Shown: positions 12,557-26,619 of the stretch, in pieces
How the letters are laid out: every line of letters begins with the position of its first letter
Position numbering within the stretch: position 1 is the stretch's first letter
NCBI GenBank assembly: GCA_033675545.1
Contig: JAWDGP010004715.1
Coordinates: 265,001 to 329,000 of the forward strand
DNA: 64,000 bases
Reading direction: 5' to 3'
Origin: Elysia crispata
Taxonomy: Eukaryota; Mollusca; Gastropoda; Plakobranchidae
Notes under the pieces: model-generated
What the model saw: only the letters and a program-made list of their open reading frames with translations
What the model was told of the DNA's origin: nothing
Databases searched by the model: none
Made by a program: the position numbers and the translations under genes

Positions 12557-13600
12557 TGTGGATGTGTGGTCAAGTCCCTGGTCTTGTCTCGGCAAGGCAA
12601 TGGGTGCCGCATCGAGGTGCAGGTTCGATCCCTGTTCCTTCCATCTATTTAAATGCTTTCACGTCTCCCGGCTTTTTTGTCGGTCTCCAGCTGGATCTAT
12701 GTTTGTGTTTGATTTTCTATACTATTTATTTCTGTATTTACAGTCTCTTGCTTCTTTAGATCCGTAGATCTAGCTTCGTCTGTTTCAGCCTCTAACGTTG
12801 ACTACTTTCTTTATTTCTATATTAAATTATGTCTTTCAGCCAAATGTACAGCTTTCTAAGATCCATTAGAGGCTAGTTTGATTATGTCATATAAATGTGG
12901 ACTTGGTTGTTTTTTACGATTCAACTTCTTTGTCTATTCAAGCCAGCATGAAAGTCATTGTTCCTGAAGCATCTATTTTTGTGGATGTGGATGGCTCAGT
13001 GGTTAAGTGCCTGGTCTTGTCTCGGCAAGGCGATGGGTGCCACATCGAGGTGCAGGTTCGATCCCTGTTCATTCCATCTGTTCTATTGTTTTCCCGCCTT
13101 CCGTCTTATTCGCGCTCTCGAGCTAAATCTAGATTTGTGGTTAATTTTTCTATAATATTTATTTCTTTTTTTACAGTTATTTTCATCTTTAGATCCAAAG
13201 ATCTAGCTTCGTTTGTCTCAGCCTCTAACGTTGTGTAACCGCTTTAGTTATTTCTATATCAAGTTATGTCTTTTATCCAAATGTGCATTTTTCTAAGATC
13301 CATTAGAGGCTAGTTTGTTAATGTCCTATAAAATATGGACTTTTTCGTTCTTAGCGATTTAACTTTTTTAGTCTATCCAAGCCAGCATAAAAGTCACTGT
13401 TCCTGAAGGATCTATTTTTGTGGATGTGGATGGCTCTGTGGTTAAGTGCCTGGTCTTGTCTCGGCAAGGTGATTGGTGCCACATCGAGGTGCAGTTTCGA
13501 TCCCTGTTCATTCCATCTGTTCTAATGTTTTCCCGCCTTCCGTCTTATTTATCGTTCTCGAGCTTAATCTAGGTTGGTGGTTAAATTTTTCTATACCATG
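12557..13600 (+). mobile_element. tRNA-derived SINE heads, three copies about 430 bp apart (unit A)
   Basis: Three tRNA-like heads start near 12557, 12981 and 13420. The middle one has a clear pol III A box (TGGCTCAGTGG, 12992-13002) and B box (GGTTCGATCC, 13055-13064); the first and third are degenerate in one box. Each is followed by the same tail (cccgccttccgtctta, then ctcgagctaaatctag). The spacing of 424-439 bp and shared sequence between heads show tandem duplication rather than three insertions. The SINE family is not named. An anticodon arm and an intact acceptor stem are not evident, so these are not tRNA genes. Confidence 0.75.
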
Positions 13601-13889
13601 CTATGCTGAAATAGCAAAGTTGGGGTTCGGGGTAGACAATAACTATTTCCGCGCCAACAGCCAACAGGGTTTCCAAGGAATTCTGCTAATTTACAGCCAA
13701 GAATTATTTTTGAAGATCAATGAATGCAGAAGAACGAAAGGTTTCCAAATCCTGATTTAATGGGGTATAGATTTTTCTTCCAAGTTCTGCTTAATGTCAT
13801 AACGTAATTAAAATATATGGAATACAGTCTATATCTTTAATAATTTTTGTGTGTTTATCATCGTTTTCGTGAATACTTCTATCATTACT

Positions 13890-16660
<2,771 letters not shown>

Positions 16661-16830
16661 GGTCTTCTCATTAATATGCAATGAAAATATTTTACCTAAT
16701 CATCACTACCAATTACAGGTGTTAAATTCTTCTTATTACTAGTTAGCAATAACAATATTGGGTTATCTTCAATACAAGTTAAGATGTTTGATGCCTCAAT
16801 CATTAAATGAGCTTTACACCTGTTTTACTA

Positions 16831-17292
16831 CTAAGAAGAGTTGTGTGTATTCATATATTTCTGATCAGATGCTTTTGCTTCACTCTGATTCGTTTTGCCT
16901 TCAAACAGAAAGATTACATATTTTAAAATTGTTTTAAATATGTGTGATAATAAATCGAAATAGTAACTAATATAATATTTTACACAAAATCTTATGATAC
17001 AGGAATTGCATAAAGTGAAAGCCTGAGTCAATTTGAGGCCAGTTTTTATTTGATATAATATAGCTGAGTTAAAAATCGTTAAAATCAAAACAAAAAACAT
17101 GTAATAAATTCTGAAATATCTTGTTGAGACTGAGATAACCAAATTCACTGGATGCCTGTTGATGTTTTTCACAATAAAGCTGAAATCAGTTTGCTCTCTG
17201 AAGTTAATATTTCCAACTGGGTAGACGTATTTCTGTACCTGATATTGAAAAAAAAAAAACAATAACAGATGTGTAAGATTATTAAGAATCAA
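16831..17292 (-). CDS. Conserved short ORF (FSFIVKN type), unit B copy
   Basis: 153-codon ORF in this unit. The conserved core reads 'KYVYPVGNINFREQTDFSF' and continues IVKNINRHP, then a hydrophobic stretch YYMFFVLILTIF that could be a membrane segment. On the minus strand a good 3' splice site (pyrimidine run, caatatcag) immediately precedes GTACAGAAATACG, so the core may be an exon. The core frame is kept in A, B, C and D although flanking sequence drifts. No domain is recognised. The ORF lies downstream of the four-cysteine gene, on the same strand. Confidence 0.35.
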   Translation of the reverse strand: MILNNLTHLLLFFFFQYQVQKYVYPVGNINFREQTDFSFIVKNINRHPVNLVISVSTRYFRIYYMFFVLILTIFNSAILYQIKTGLKLTQAFTLCNSCIIRFCVKYYISYYFDLLSHIFKTILKYVIFLFEGKTNQSEAKASDQKYMNTHNSS

Positions 17293-17298
17293 AGAAAA

Positions 17299-17493
17299 CT
17301 AGTAGCATTTGGGATGAAGGGAGGGATAAATTTTTTGGAATTTTTTGTAAAAAATAGGAAACAAGTTATAAAGACTTTCAGAAAAAAAGCGACAGGTTGC
17401 CCCATTTTCAAGAAAATAGTTAACTTTCATTCTCTGTGTTACTTCCAACCGACCTTTCTTAAGCTCCCATAGTGCCGCAGTCATAGTTTCCAT
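17299..17493 (-). CDS. Conserved short ORF (RMKVNYFLENGAT type), unit B copy
   Basis: 64-codon ORF beginning METMTAALWELKKGRLEVTQ and continuing RMKVNYFLENGAT. The start lies in a strong context (aagATGG), and the first 33 residues or so are conserved in all four complete units, after which copies diverge. It reads like an N-terminal coding segment: charged, helical in character, no signal peptide. Whether it splices to the FSFIVKN ORF next to it is unknown. Confidence 0.35.
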   Translation of the reverse strand: METMTAALWELKKGRLEVTQRMKVNYFLENGATCRFFSESLYNLFPIFYKKFQKIYPSLHPKCY

Positions 17494-17651
17494 CTTGAAG
17501 TTCAGAACAAGTTAGATTCGTTGTAGGATAGTCACAAAACCGATACAAATAACTTGATAGTTTGTTTGAGATAATTGTCTGCACAATGCTTTAGCTTTGA
17601 ACACATAAACATGAGGAAAACTCGACGTTATAAACCAACTCTTGTTAAAAT

Positions 17652-17906
17652 CTAAAAACTAAAATGGTATTTCGATATTCCTATAGGCTGTGTGAAGCAA
17701 TGAGGCGGATTTTTCGTTGGGTTATAGTCCTCGCTAAGAGTCAGTTTCATATTTTTTTCATATATGGACGGATTGTTTTGTTTACACCAGGACTCTTTAT
17801 AACTGGGATAAGCCTTTAGTGGAAACATAACCAATTCAAACAATAATGAATCATGGTCGATGAAAGGTATCACCCTTCTCGGTTTTGTTTCTAATAAAAA
17901 TTCCAA
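17652..17906 (-). CDS. Conserved short ORF (FIDHDSLLFELVM type), unit B copy
   Basis: 84-codon ORF with core PRRVIPFIDHDSLLFELVMF and a C-terminal half rich in Lys, Asn and Pro (NPSIYEKNMKLTLSEDYNPT). It is open in B and C, shortened in D and broken in A. Unknown product. The three ORFs at 16831-17906 keep order and strand in every unit, which would fit exons of one gene. Confidence 0.3.
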   Translation of the reverse strand: MEFLLETKPRRVIPFIDHDSLLFELVMFPLKAYPSYKESWCKQNNPSIYEKNMKLTLSEDYNPTKNPPHCFTQPIGISKYHFSF

Positions 17907-18664
17907 AGTTTTGTTTTTACTCGTGCTTGTTGTATGTTAAAGACTAAAGCGACGGAGATTCAATAGCTGGAAAACATTTAGCAATTATCATGACGCACAA
18001 TGATCAGTCTGCTACAGATCTGTTCGAAATCATTTCGTTTTGCCTTTCTGTTCATAATAATGTTGTTGACCATACTTATTTGAATTTGCTCTGTTAGGCT
18101 GAAATCTGAGTTTTATGTATCTATTTCTGGAATTAAATGTACTCTTGTAAATCAAAAGTCATAGTTAAATGAAAAATAAATTATTACAAAAAAGGAAGAA
18201 AAAGCATGCTACAAATTTAAATACATCGATTGTAACTTTGTAACATTTATGAATCTTTTTATATTTTGTCTATTATTTGATAAGGATTTTAAAAATGTTA
18301 CCAAGAACAATCTTTCACTTTATTGATGATATCGGTTGGAATGTGGTGGTGAGGGTAAAATTTAAAAAGACGAAGAGAAAGTCAAATGAAAGTTCTGTTA
18401 AGATTTTCCTCACTCAAATTTTTTTTTTAAATTGTCAACGATACAGCTTTGTCAAGCATTTTAGTTTCACTTTATTCCAATTTCTCTGTACTCTATAAAA
18501 TCAATTATTCTAAAGATCACGTGAATGAAACGTTTTAAATATGAGCAACAATCTTCTTCAAATTTGCTAATACAAATATATTTTGACTGTCGATCTAAAC
18601 GAATTAACTATATAAAGTTCATGTACACTTTTTTCAGTAAATATTTTTTATAACTTTCCTTACC

Positions 18665-19909
18665 TCAGCCATATATTAAGCTCTCGACATCTGTTGATAG
18701 AATATTAAGGATAAAAGTAAAATAGAACTTTTCGTTAATGAGTGGACAACACAAAACTATAAATGAACACATATTTCCCTTTCGTACAAGGGGCTTTTAA
18801 AAAATTATGATGATTTTTTTGTATTTCAAACGCACAAATTTCAATGTGTTAAATGTTATTATGTTGACACCAAAATCTATGTGAGCCGATATTAAGATAT
18901 TGTTTTCCAAACCTCTCTTAATCCGCCAATTATAGATTTTGAAAACCAGGAAAAACCTTTTATAGCAACAAATTATCATGGCCCAAAAAGATTTATTCTT
19001 TTATTTCAAGCGCACAACGTTAATATTTTAACACCGAAAACAATCTGAGCCGATATTAAGATTATTTTCCAAACTTCTCTTAATCCGCCAATTATAGATT
19101 TATGTATTTGTTTATCTATCCTTCTATCTATCTATCCTTATTAACAATCACACACACACACACGCACACAAATATTGTTAACCTGCTGCAAATTTACGGG
19201 AAGATGGATTTTTTAAGCTTGAAACATAGGAAGTATGCCATAAATTTTTTTAGTTGTTACCTTATATCATGTGTTGAGAACCAGGAAAAACTTTCATAGC
19301 AATAAATTATCTTAATCAAAAAGTGATTTAAAATTTATTTTTAAAGCATGGAGAATTCGGTAACTAAGATTACTCACTGCAACTTGGGTTATCTTTCAAC
19401 CATGACCTTAATATCTGACGATATACCATTTTCGTCTGTGGTTCTAGATTAGTTATATCGTTGATACAGGTAGCATATTCTTCTGCAGCACTGCAGAGGA
19501 GAAAAACACGCGTGAGTATAGATTACAACCATCACTTTGATCATGGCGAGAAAATTTCAATGTTTCACCTTTTCCCTAAAACGGTGAGTTAATAAGTCCA
19601 AAAGGTTTCTGAAGTACAGTACGTCTACCACTGAAGGTTCTCCAAGATTGTGCCAAAGTTTTCAATATTTAAAGTGATCTTGCTGATAAAGCCACATTGT
19701 GTCGTGCGTGGATATCACTATTGGATCCACATTTGAGAAGGAAGGTAGGGAGAGGAAAAATAGTAGAGATGTTGTAATTTACTCCTATTTGCACATGTTG
19801 GAAACAAAGCAATTGTACAGGTCGAAAGCTTTGTATTTGATGCCAGTATCATTGTCAGTTTAACACTCCACCATCTGGGCTTTCCTATGTCTCATAGATT
19901 GAGCTTAAC

Positions 19910-19946
<37 letters not shown>

Positions 19947-20337
19947 CTCTCTCTCTCTTCCTTTCTTTCTTTATTTCTGTCTGTCTATCCATCTTTTTGT
20001 CTCTCTCTCTTCTTTCTTTCTTTATTTCTGTCTGCCTATCTATCTTTAACTCTCTCTCTCTCACTCTCCCTTTCTCTCTCTCTTTTTTTCTGTCTGTCTG
20101 TCTGTCTATCTTTATGTCTCTCTCTCCCTCTCTCGCTCTTTCTTTCTTTCTGTCTGTCTGTCTATCTTTATGTCTCTCTCTTTCTTTCTTTGTTGTCTGT
20201 CTGTCTATCTGTATCTTTCTCTTTCTATCTCTCTCTCTGTCTGTCTCTCTCACTATTTCTCTCTCTTTTTCTTTCTTTCTGTCTGTCTGTCTATCTGTAT
20301 GTCTCTCTCTGTCTCTGTCTCTGTCTGTCTGTCTGTC

Positions 20338-20399
<62 letters not shown>

Positions 20400-23300
20400 A
20401 ATCAAAAGTTAAAATGTCCATTTTATATATGCAAGAAACAAAAGGATATTACAAGAACCATGATAATTTTTTCAGGTCAAAATCGTTTATGCTTAAAGCA
20501 TTTATTTAGTATAAAGATATAAACATATAGACAGAACCTCATATCTAGCGCGCGGGAAAAAAAAACAATTAAAAATGGTTTGTTTGTGCTATAAGCTTAA
20601 CTGTGAAACGCCACTTAGCCTATGAAATTGTACTAAATGTGAAAACAGTCAAGTCCAATTTTAATCCAATTTTAATCCAATTTAAAAGCGAGAAAAAGTG
20701 TGATGTCACTAAGGGTTTTAAACAATTAAAGAACAATAGAGGCCGGACCTTATCGCCTTTGAGCCAGCTTACCTGTGACAAAATAATCAAATTTTACTCA
20801 CAGAAATATTGTTTTAGCAGTACACGAAGTTAAATGTTAATCACATTATTACCGTTTTAGCTGTAACCTGGTGTGAAATATTACCCACATTATCACTGTT
20901 TTAGCAGTAACACGAAGTTAAATGTTACTCACAGTATTACTGTTTTAGCTGTAACACGAAGTTAATTGTTCCCTACATTATTACTGTTTTACTGTAACAA
21001 GAAATTAAATGTTACCTACATTATTACTGTTTTAGCTGTAACACGAAGTTAAATATTACCTACATTATTACTGTTTTAGCTGTAACACGAAGTTAAATAT
21101 TACCTACATTATTACTGTTTTAGCAGTTAGACGATGTGAAATTTTACCAACCTTATTACTATTTTAGCTGTAACATGAAGTTAAATGTTACGCACAGCAT
21201 TACTTTTTCAGCTGTAACACAATTTTCTTTTACTCAGTTTTATGTAAAAAGAGTCAGACAATATTGTCACAAGTCTTTACAGCTTTTAATGTGGAATTTT
21301 TGAAAAGCCATCGATAAGCGTTGTTAAAGGGTTGTCACGTTTCTTCTTTTTTTTTCAAAACAGAAAGTGGAATAATTAATCATAAATTATTTTGGAAGAA
21401 CTAATGTATGAAACAGGGGTGCACCTACCTGCACCAATCAGGCTCATGAATCGCTAAGAACGTTGCTTCCCTAAATTTGTCGGCGCATTCCCGCGGGGTA
21501 TTGGGGGTCGACGTCACATCTAAAATCAAGAAAAAAAATTACAAATCATAAAATTTATCAGACAAATCGATGTTTTGAAGGTATTAATTGTCTATTTATC
21601 ATGTTGTTTCCCTTATGGGGGCGCAAAAAAGTAATAGCACCCTAAAACAATGCGTATTTATCGTTTGAAATTAGTCAGCTAAAAATGACAAAAGCATAAT
21701 CATTCAAAAGGGCGAGCTACGAGAGAGACAAAGCATTTCCCATTGAACATCTATAAACATATATATATATATATGTTTATTTCATTTTTTTAAAAAGTGG
21801 ACTTGGGAGGCTTTGTTTGCGAACTCTCTTTATTACCCAACCCGTACCTTTGAAACTTTGTAGGCATCTACACCAGTCAAGTGACTAGGTTCTAAACCAT
21901 AAAAAACTACGCAAACTGCTTTCCTCGATTTCCCCAAAATCCTTTGTTTCGTCAACATAGGCTAAACTTACGATCACCAATTTCGCGCGCCATTTTTCAT
22001 TTTTTTCCAACGGAAGTCCTTCTCAATCGGCTTGAGGTGTAGATCTAGGTTTAAATAAGAGCGTGGCTCATAAATTCCGCAAGCCAGTGCACATTTACGC
22101 ACTTAACGCAAAAATTTAAAGCTTCTAATTAGCCTTTAAAGGATCTAAAAAACAGACATGGGAAGCAGAGAATATTAAGTCGATTTCTTTATTCCAAAAG
22201 GAAGTAATTATATATATATATATATAAGTTTTGTATTTAGAATCAGAATTATCGAGATATCTAGATGTAGGTAAACATGGATAGGTGGAGGCATATATCT
22301 CGATCATGTAAGTAAAAGGAAGATATCAGTACTATTTATAAGTCTCTTTCATTACACACTCGCACCCTAGCCTCGGCAAATTGACACCAGGGTCCCGTTT
22401 GTAGAACTTGAGCTTGTTTACATTTAAAAAGTAGGTTTGGGATGTTTGGCCAATCTCCTCAAAACCCAAGATTAAGTACTTAGCAAGTCCTTAAATAGAA
22501 CGCACAAGGACAATAACTATTTATAATTATAGCTTGACCCAGCTTGGTGCGGTAGTATCATCGTGTTTATCAACGAAACAGAGGCTGCAGAGATCAAATG
22601 GGTGGAGCTGAGGGGGACCATCCAAGTCAGAGTACCATGGAGGATTGCTTGAGCGGCTTTTGCTTCATATGGAAATCTAGAGACATAAGTCAAAATGATC
22701 GCCTGTAATGTTTAGCTGATTCTCAACACATTGATGAAAGAAAACATTTTTGAAGAAAACCATAATCAGCTTTTGTCTTCCAGATGACGGCTGGCGTAAA
22801 ACTTTTCGCGCTCAGTGGACGATTACATGTTTTTCAAGTGTTAAAACAAAAAAAAATATTTTTATACCTAAAGGACAAATCAATGATTTTTATATTAAAC
22901 ATTTACTGTGATGAAAAAAACTGAGCATCGGTAGTTATACAATATATGAAATAAGGACTAGGTTTTTATCTAAATATGTATAGATAAAGTCACCACCTCA
23001 TTGATAGAATAATGGTGACATTGTTCTAAATTTTACTATTGCAATAAGGGTTGAATATAAAAGTCCCAAACTTATCCTATAGGTATCAATTAACTTTGAA
23101 AAAAATCTTTGTCAAAAAAGAAGGAGTAGTAGTGTTTGAGCAAGAGACCGGTCGATACGCTATCATATATTTCATATGATAAAATAATATTATAAACCAG
23201 AGGTAACTTATGTAGATCTAGAACTTTTTTTTTGGGGGGGAAGGGGGGGTGTGCGAGTGGGAGGAAGGGTGGGGGGTTGGCGAGAGTAGTATTGGGAAAA

Positions 23301-23495
23301 TGAGGAGTAGTTGTTCCTGTTTATGGCAAGAAATCCACACCCTACTAGCTTCTCACACACCACGAAAGAAATCTGCATCATGCACATTACTGATAAAATT
23401 CTAAGAAGTACAACATCTTAGATATTTCACTTCTACTTACCACTATCTGTTGACATGATATGAAATGCCAAACAAATGATGAATGCAATCCTCAT
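18665..23495 (-). CDS. Secreted four-cysteine small protein, unit B copy (class II)
   Basis: CDS parts on the minus strand are 23495-23441 (signal peptide MRIAFIICLAFHIMSTDS), 21519-21429, 19490-19378 and 18690-18665. Non-coding exon 1 is at about 24265-24229 behind a TATA box. Phases 1, 2 and 1 are conserved and the joined frame is open for 94 residues. Exon 3 begins with the invariant VTSTPNT, then ECADKFREATF and ends in PDWC. Exon 4 is one codon shorter than in A and D, starts AAEEYATCIND and ends in NPSC. The C terminus is VESLIYG-stop. The four-cysteine pattern is kept despite many replacements, which argues for selection on a folded, disulfide-bonded secreted protein. Exon 3 groups with unit E rather than A, C and D. 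The donor after exon 5 is gtaagg. Function unknown. Confidence 0.72.
19913..20398. repeat. Long complex pyrimidine tract in intron 3, unit B
   Basis: Almost 490 bases of nearly pure pyrimidine on the plus strand, mixing CT, CTTT and CTGT repeats with scattered CTAT. This is much longer than in A, C and D. Long ORFs across it on both strands are low-complexity artefacts. Confidence 0.95.
20805..21230. repeat. 44-bp minisatellite in intron 3, unit B (about 9 copies)
   Basis: Longest array of the 44-bp repeat (core 'ttattactgttttagctgta'), several copies nearly identical. Confidence 0.9.
21966..22067 (-). promoter_or_regulatory. Conserved GC-box/TATA-like block in intron 2, unit B
   Basis: Homologue of 8319-8420. 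TATTTAAA is kept, but the box reads GCCACGCTC in this unit. The donor-like GTAAGT is kept. Confidence 0.3.
22542..22677 (-). pseudogene. Trypsin-like (S1) serine protease exon relic, unit B
   Basis: On the minus strand the translated phrases FPYE-KAAQAILHGT, SSTHLISAA and CFVDKHDDTTAPS follow the layout of an S1 protease exon around the catalytic His ('LISAAHC' in active enzymes). Between ISAA and CFVDK the His codon is replaced by two bases, so the catalytic His is lost and the frame shifts. The Cys-Gly-Gly normally before the 'LIS' segment is also degraded. It lies inside intron 2 of the four-cysteine gene, and its phase does not fit that gene. Confidence 0.55.
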
Positions 23496-24228
23496 ATTGC
23501 TGCTTGAAATTCTGTGAATACGATTTCGAACTGGCCGGACATAAAAAAATGTTATGGTTTGTTCAGTTTTTATGTGCCAACATAATATTTTTTCTTCTTT
23601 GTCTAGCATCAAGGGCTGAACCACAAGAATAATTCAATATTATTTGATACCTAAACTCAAATTTTCAGTACTGTGGTTGAATGACGCGTCACAAATAAAG
23701 CCAATGCAATGGATGATAAAGATTCAAAATATTTCAAAGTTGAGAAACTCCACTGTGTTCTCAATACTTATTCGACAAAATATACATTTAGTTTGATGCA
23801 TTTGCCAAAGCATTAAAGGGTCTGAGAACTTTTAAATTTTTTACCTTAAGTAGCACCTTTTGACCTCTTCTCACATACGTATTCTTATGAACACTGCAAA
23901 ATGGTTATTTTAACATTATCAAGTTAACTCGTAAAAGCATTTGAAAATATAAGGCAAGATAGTTTGTTTTTTTTAATTTCACTTAAAACCTAATAAGATT
24001 GTTTCTTACACACCCACAACAGTTATGAAAGACAACCGGAGGGGCGGATAGAGTGAGGGGAGAAAATAAAAATAGAGGTTTAAAATCGATAGATAATATG
24101 TAGGATGGAACAGGGAAGCTGTGGTTAGACTACGATATGAATAAAGAAGAGAGACAGCAGAAATACCGACAGAAACAGAGACAGAAATAAAGCAAGAATG
24201 AGTGTACGAAAGGCTACAGGAAACTTAC

Positions 24229-24296
24229 CTTCCTCTGCTCAGCGAGAGAAACAATCTTCAAACAAGAAATAATATGTGACACTCGCGACTTTTATA
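24229..24296 (-). promoter_or_regulatory. TATA box and non-coding exon 1, unit B
   Basis: Minus strand: TATAAAA at 24296-24290, inferred start near 24265, and exon 1 to 24229 ending gcagaggaag before GTAAGT. The TATA-to-exon spacing matches that in C, D and E. Confidence 0.55.
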
Positions 24297-25524
24297 GCGT
24301 TTGCAGTAAAATAAATAAACATAAACATTTGCTCATTATGAATATCAACAATATCCATATTATTTACTTGTTTTTTTGTTTTGTTTCTACAATGCGATCA
24401 AGACAACATGTTTGACAGTTGCAGAGTTAAATTTATATCTTCGCATCCATAAGATCTATTTTACTAAGATGCTATAGATAAACTCTGATAAGACTACACA
24501 TAAAGTTTTATTCATGTTCGTTGAATAATAACGCTTTTTATTGAACACCATGTTGTATTGATTTTTTAAACAGATATTCTTTATTGGCTTGCTGTAAAAT
24601 ACTCAGTGCATTGTTATGTTTTGTAGCGATTCTGACAAGATTAAACGCTATACGGCTGATATCATAATTAAGTCATCAGAATTTGGACGTTAGTCTTGGT
24701 CTAGTTTACTGAAATATTGTAATATTTGGCGTGATAAACATTCTTTTGAATATATTAATTCGTTCATGTTTTTGTCTTCATTTTAATCATAGCGAAATAT
24801 CACAATTTATTTTCCAATAAAAATTTAATAACTTTTTTTAATTTAAAAATTTTTACATTTGAAGTGGCCTGGAATTTTCAGGCTCATGTCGGAAACTACT
24901 GTTTTGAGCTATTAGGCTTCAAACATAAAATATCAATTTTTCAAGGTCTCCCATTTTTTAGCTTCTCATGAACTTTCAACCATTTTCTATTTTGTCAAAA
25001 AATGTCAAAGCCCAAGAGAAGTTTTAAGTATGCTTTATGGTGTTTTTGTGAAGATAACTGCAAACCTGCATGAAAACTTTCCCTAATTGTAAACATGTTT
25101 TTCTCAGTTTCTCATTCCCCAGCCTTGTGTTAAGTTGTGGGTCATATCTCGGCCAAATACTAATGTATTCTAAGAATGTCAACTGTTTTATGCAAGGAAT
25201 TGGTTTGGCTTTCAAAAAATATGGAAAACACAATTTGTCCAAACTAGTCATTGAGCCTGAAAATTGCAGGCCACCTCACATATATACCTTTGCAATTTCA
25301 CCACAAACTAAATGACTGCAGATTCAGTTTCAATAACCAGATAAATGAGTCTCATCATACTCTATAATATGTAAAATGTCTTAGGAAAACAAAACTTCAT
25401 CTGGTGAAATACAACTAAACACGTTTACATTTTTCTCCAGACCTTACAACATCTTGCTTATGAGGAACGATGAACTATCTTAGACATCTTAGCAGGTTTT
25501 CTATTTCGATTCTTTCTCGTAATC

Positions 25525-25692
25525 TCAGTCAGCTGTCTTTTTGAAGTTTCTTCCCTGGACCTGGTCTGACGAGCTATTCACAGATTGCCTGAGTTGTCTT
25601 AAACTGTACAACTATAAATCAATGATAGACTGTTCACCGTTCTGCTGTGCACGACCCAGCGCCTCTCGTATTGTCATATTCTTCGACTTCTC
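25525..25692 (-). pseudogene. Last coding exon of an unidentified neighbouring gene, unit B (in-frame stop)
   Basis: Homologue of the intact exon at 59219-59386. The acceptor (aatttcttcag) and final TGA are kept. A TAG interrupts the frame after QSIIDL, so this copy would be truncated by about half of the exon. It lies upstream of, and on the same strand as, the four-cysteine gene. Confidence 0.5.
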
Positions 25693-26460
25693 CTGAAGAA
25701 ATTAGATTTTTTAACAAAGAAATCTCATTTGTTGATAGTTATCATAAGTACTACATATGCATCTGAATTTCTTATTTAGATAAGATAAAATAAGATACGA
25801 TAAACTTAATTCTCACTCCTTTAGGGAAATTCTTTCTCACACGTGTAAGCAGATCAAAATAAAATTGCATGCACAAAAGCCATACACAATTGCAGGCTCC
25901 TTAATTTATATTCGAGTCTCTTTCCTTTTTTGTTTTTAAGTAGTGGGAGTCGAATATAATTACATTATATAAGATTAAAAAGGATACAATATACAAAAAT
26001 CATAACCCCCCTCCCCCCACAGTATTAATTTACATGTGATACAGTTCATATCAACAAATCAAGAGTATCAGTATTTTGATTCATAGTGTTCTCTTAATAT
26101 TTTTCTAAAGTACAGCTCTGTGTATACATGCATAAATAATTATACATGACTATTCACTTGTAACAATTTATTTTTACTTTATAACATGATGCCATGTCAA
26201 TAGATATAATGCGATATTTCAAAATCCCAGAATATCAAGAATATCATTAAAGTTTATCTCATAATGCATTTTGATTCAAATTTATGTTCATAGGTGAGAC
26301 CAAGAGGGCAAAACTCTTTTAAATCATTGAAACACTAATACAATATATAACTTTCATTCGACATGGTGCCTGTTTCTTTAATAGTCATAAACTACATACG
26401 ATAAAGATATGAGAAAAGTAAACTTTACTTTATTCTGTAGGGTATCATGTGTCCTAAATA

Positions 26461-26619
26461 TGCGCGGCTTGGCGTAAAGTCACAAAATTATGTAAACCTT
26501 ACATGTGTTCAGCAGTAAAACAAAACCTGATGCATAGATACGGCTCATCTGATCTGACGTGCGCTACTGCTTTCATTTTCTGTAAGGAATGTCAGAAGCG
26601 CTGGTGTATCTGTATGTAG
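26461..26619 (+). CDS. Cys-rich conserved open segment, unit B
   Basis: 52 codons reading CAAWRKVTKLC, then CSAVKQNLMHRYGSSDLTC, then FIFCKECQKRW and a final C before TAG. That is eight Cys in 52 residues. It stands out for being GC-richer and very conserved in all units. A stop lies two codons before the first Cys, no start Met precedes it, and the acceptor-like site at 26440 is not in frame. On the opposite strand another short ORF starts ATGAAAGCAGTAGC after an acceptor-like ttccttacag. Which strand, if any, is coding is unresolved. Confidence 0.25.
   Translation, partial: CAAWRKVTKLCKPYMCSAVKQNLMHRYGSSDLTCATAFIFCKECQKRWCICM

Noticed and set aside
12487-12767. Overlapping 83-90 codon ORFs
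   Set aside because: They cross the SINE head and its tail in two frames; no motif and no conservation as protein.
12980-13070. Possible tRNA genes, because A and B boxes are clear
   Set aside because: The segments are repeated with a common non-tRNA tail, and an anticodon arm and acceptor stem pairing are not evident; they are SINE heads.
19887-20522. Long ORFs of Ser/Leu or Arg/Glu repeats on both strands (up to about 210 codons)
   Set aside because: They are translations of the pyrimidine/purine microsatellite and have no coding character.
20805-21230. CRISPR-like array, given regularly spaced repeats of about 44 bp
   Set aside because: Repeats are contiguous without unique spacers and lie in a eukaryotic intron; this is a minisatellite.
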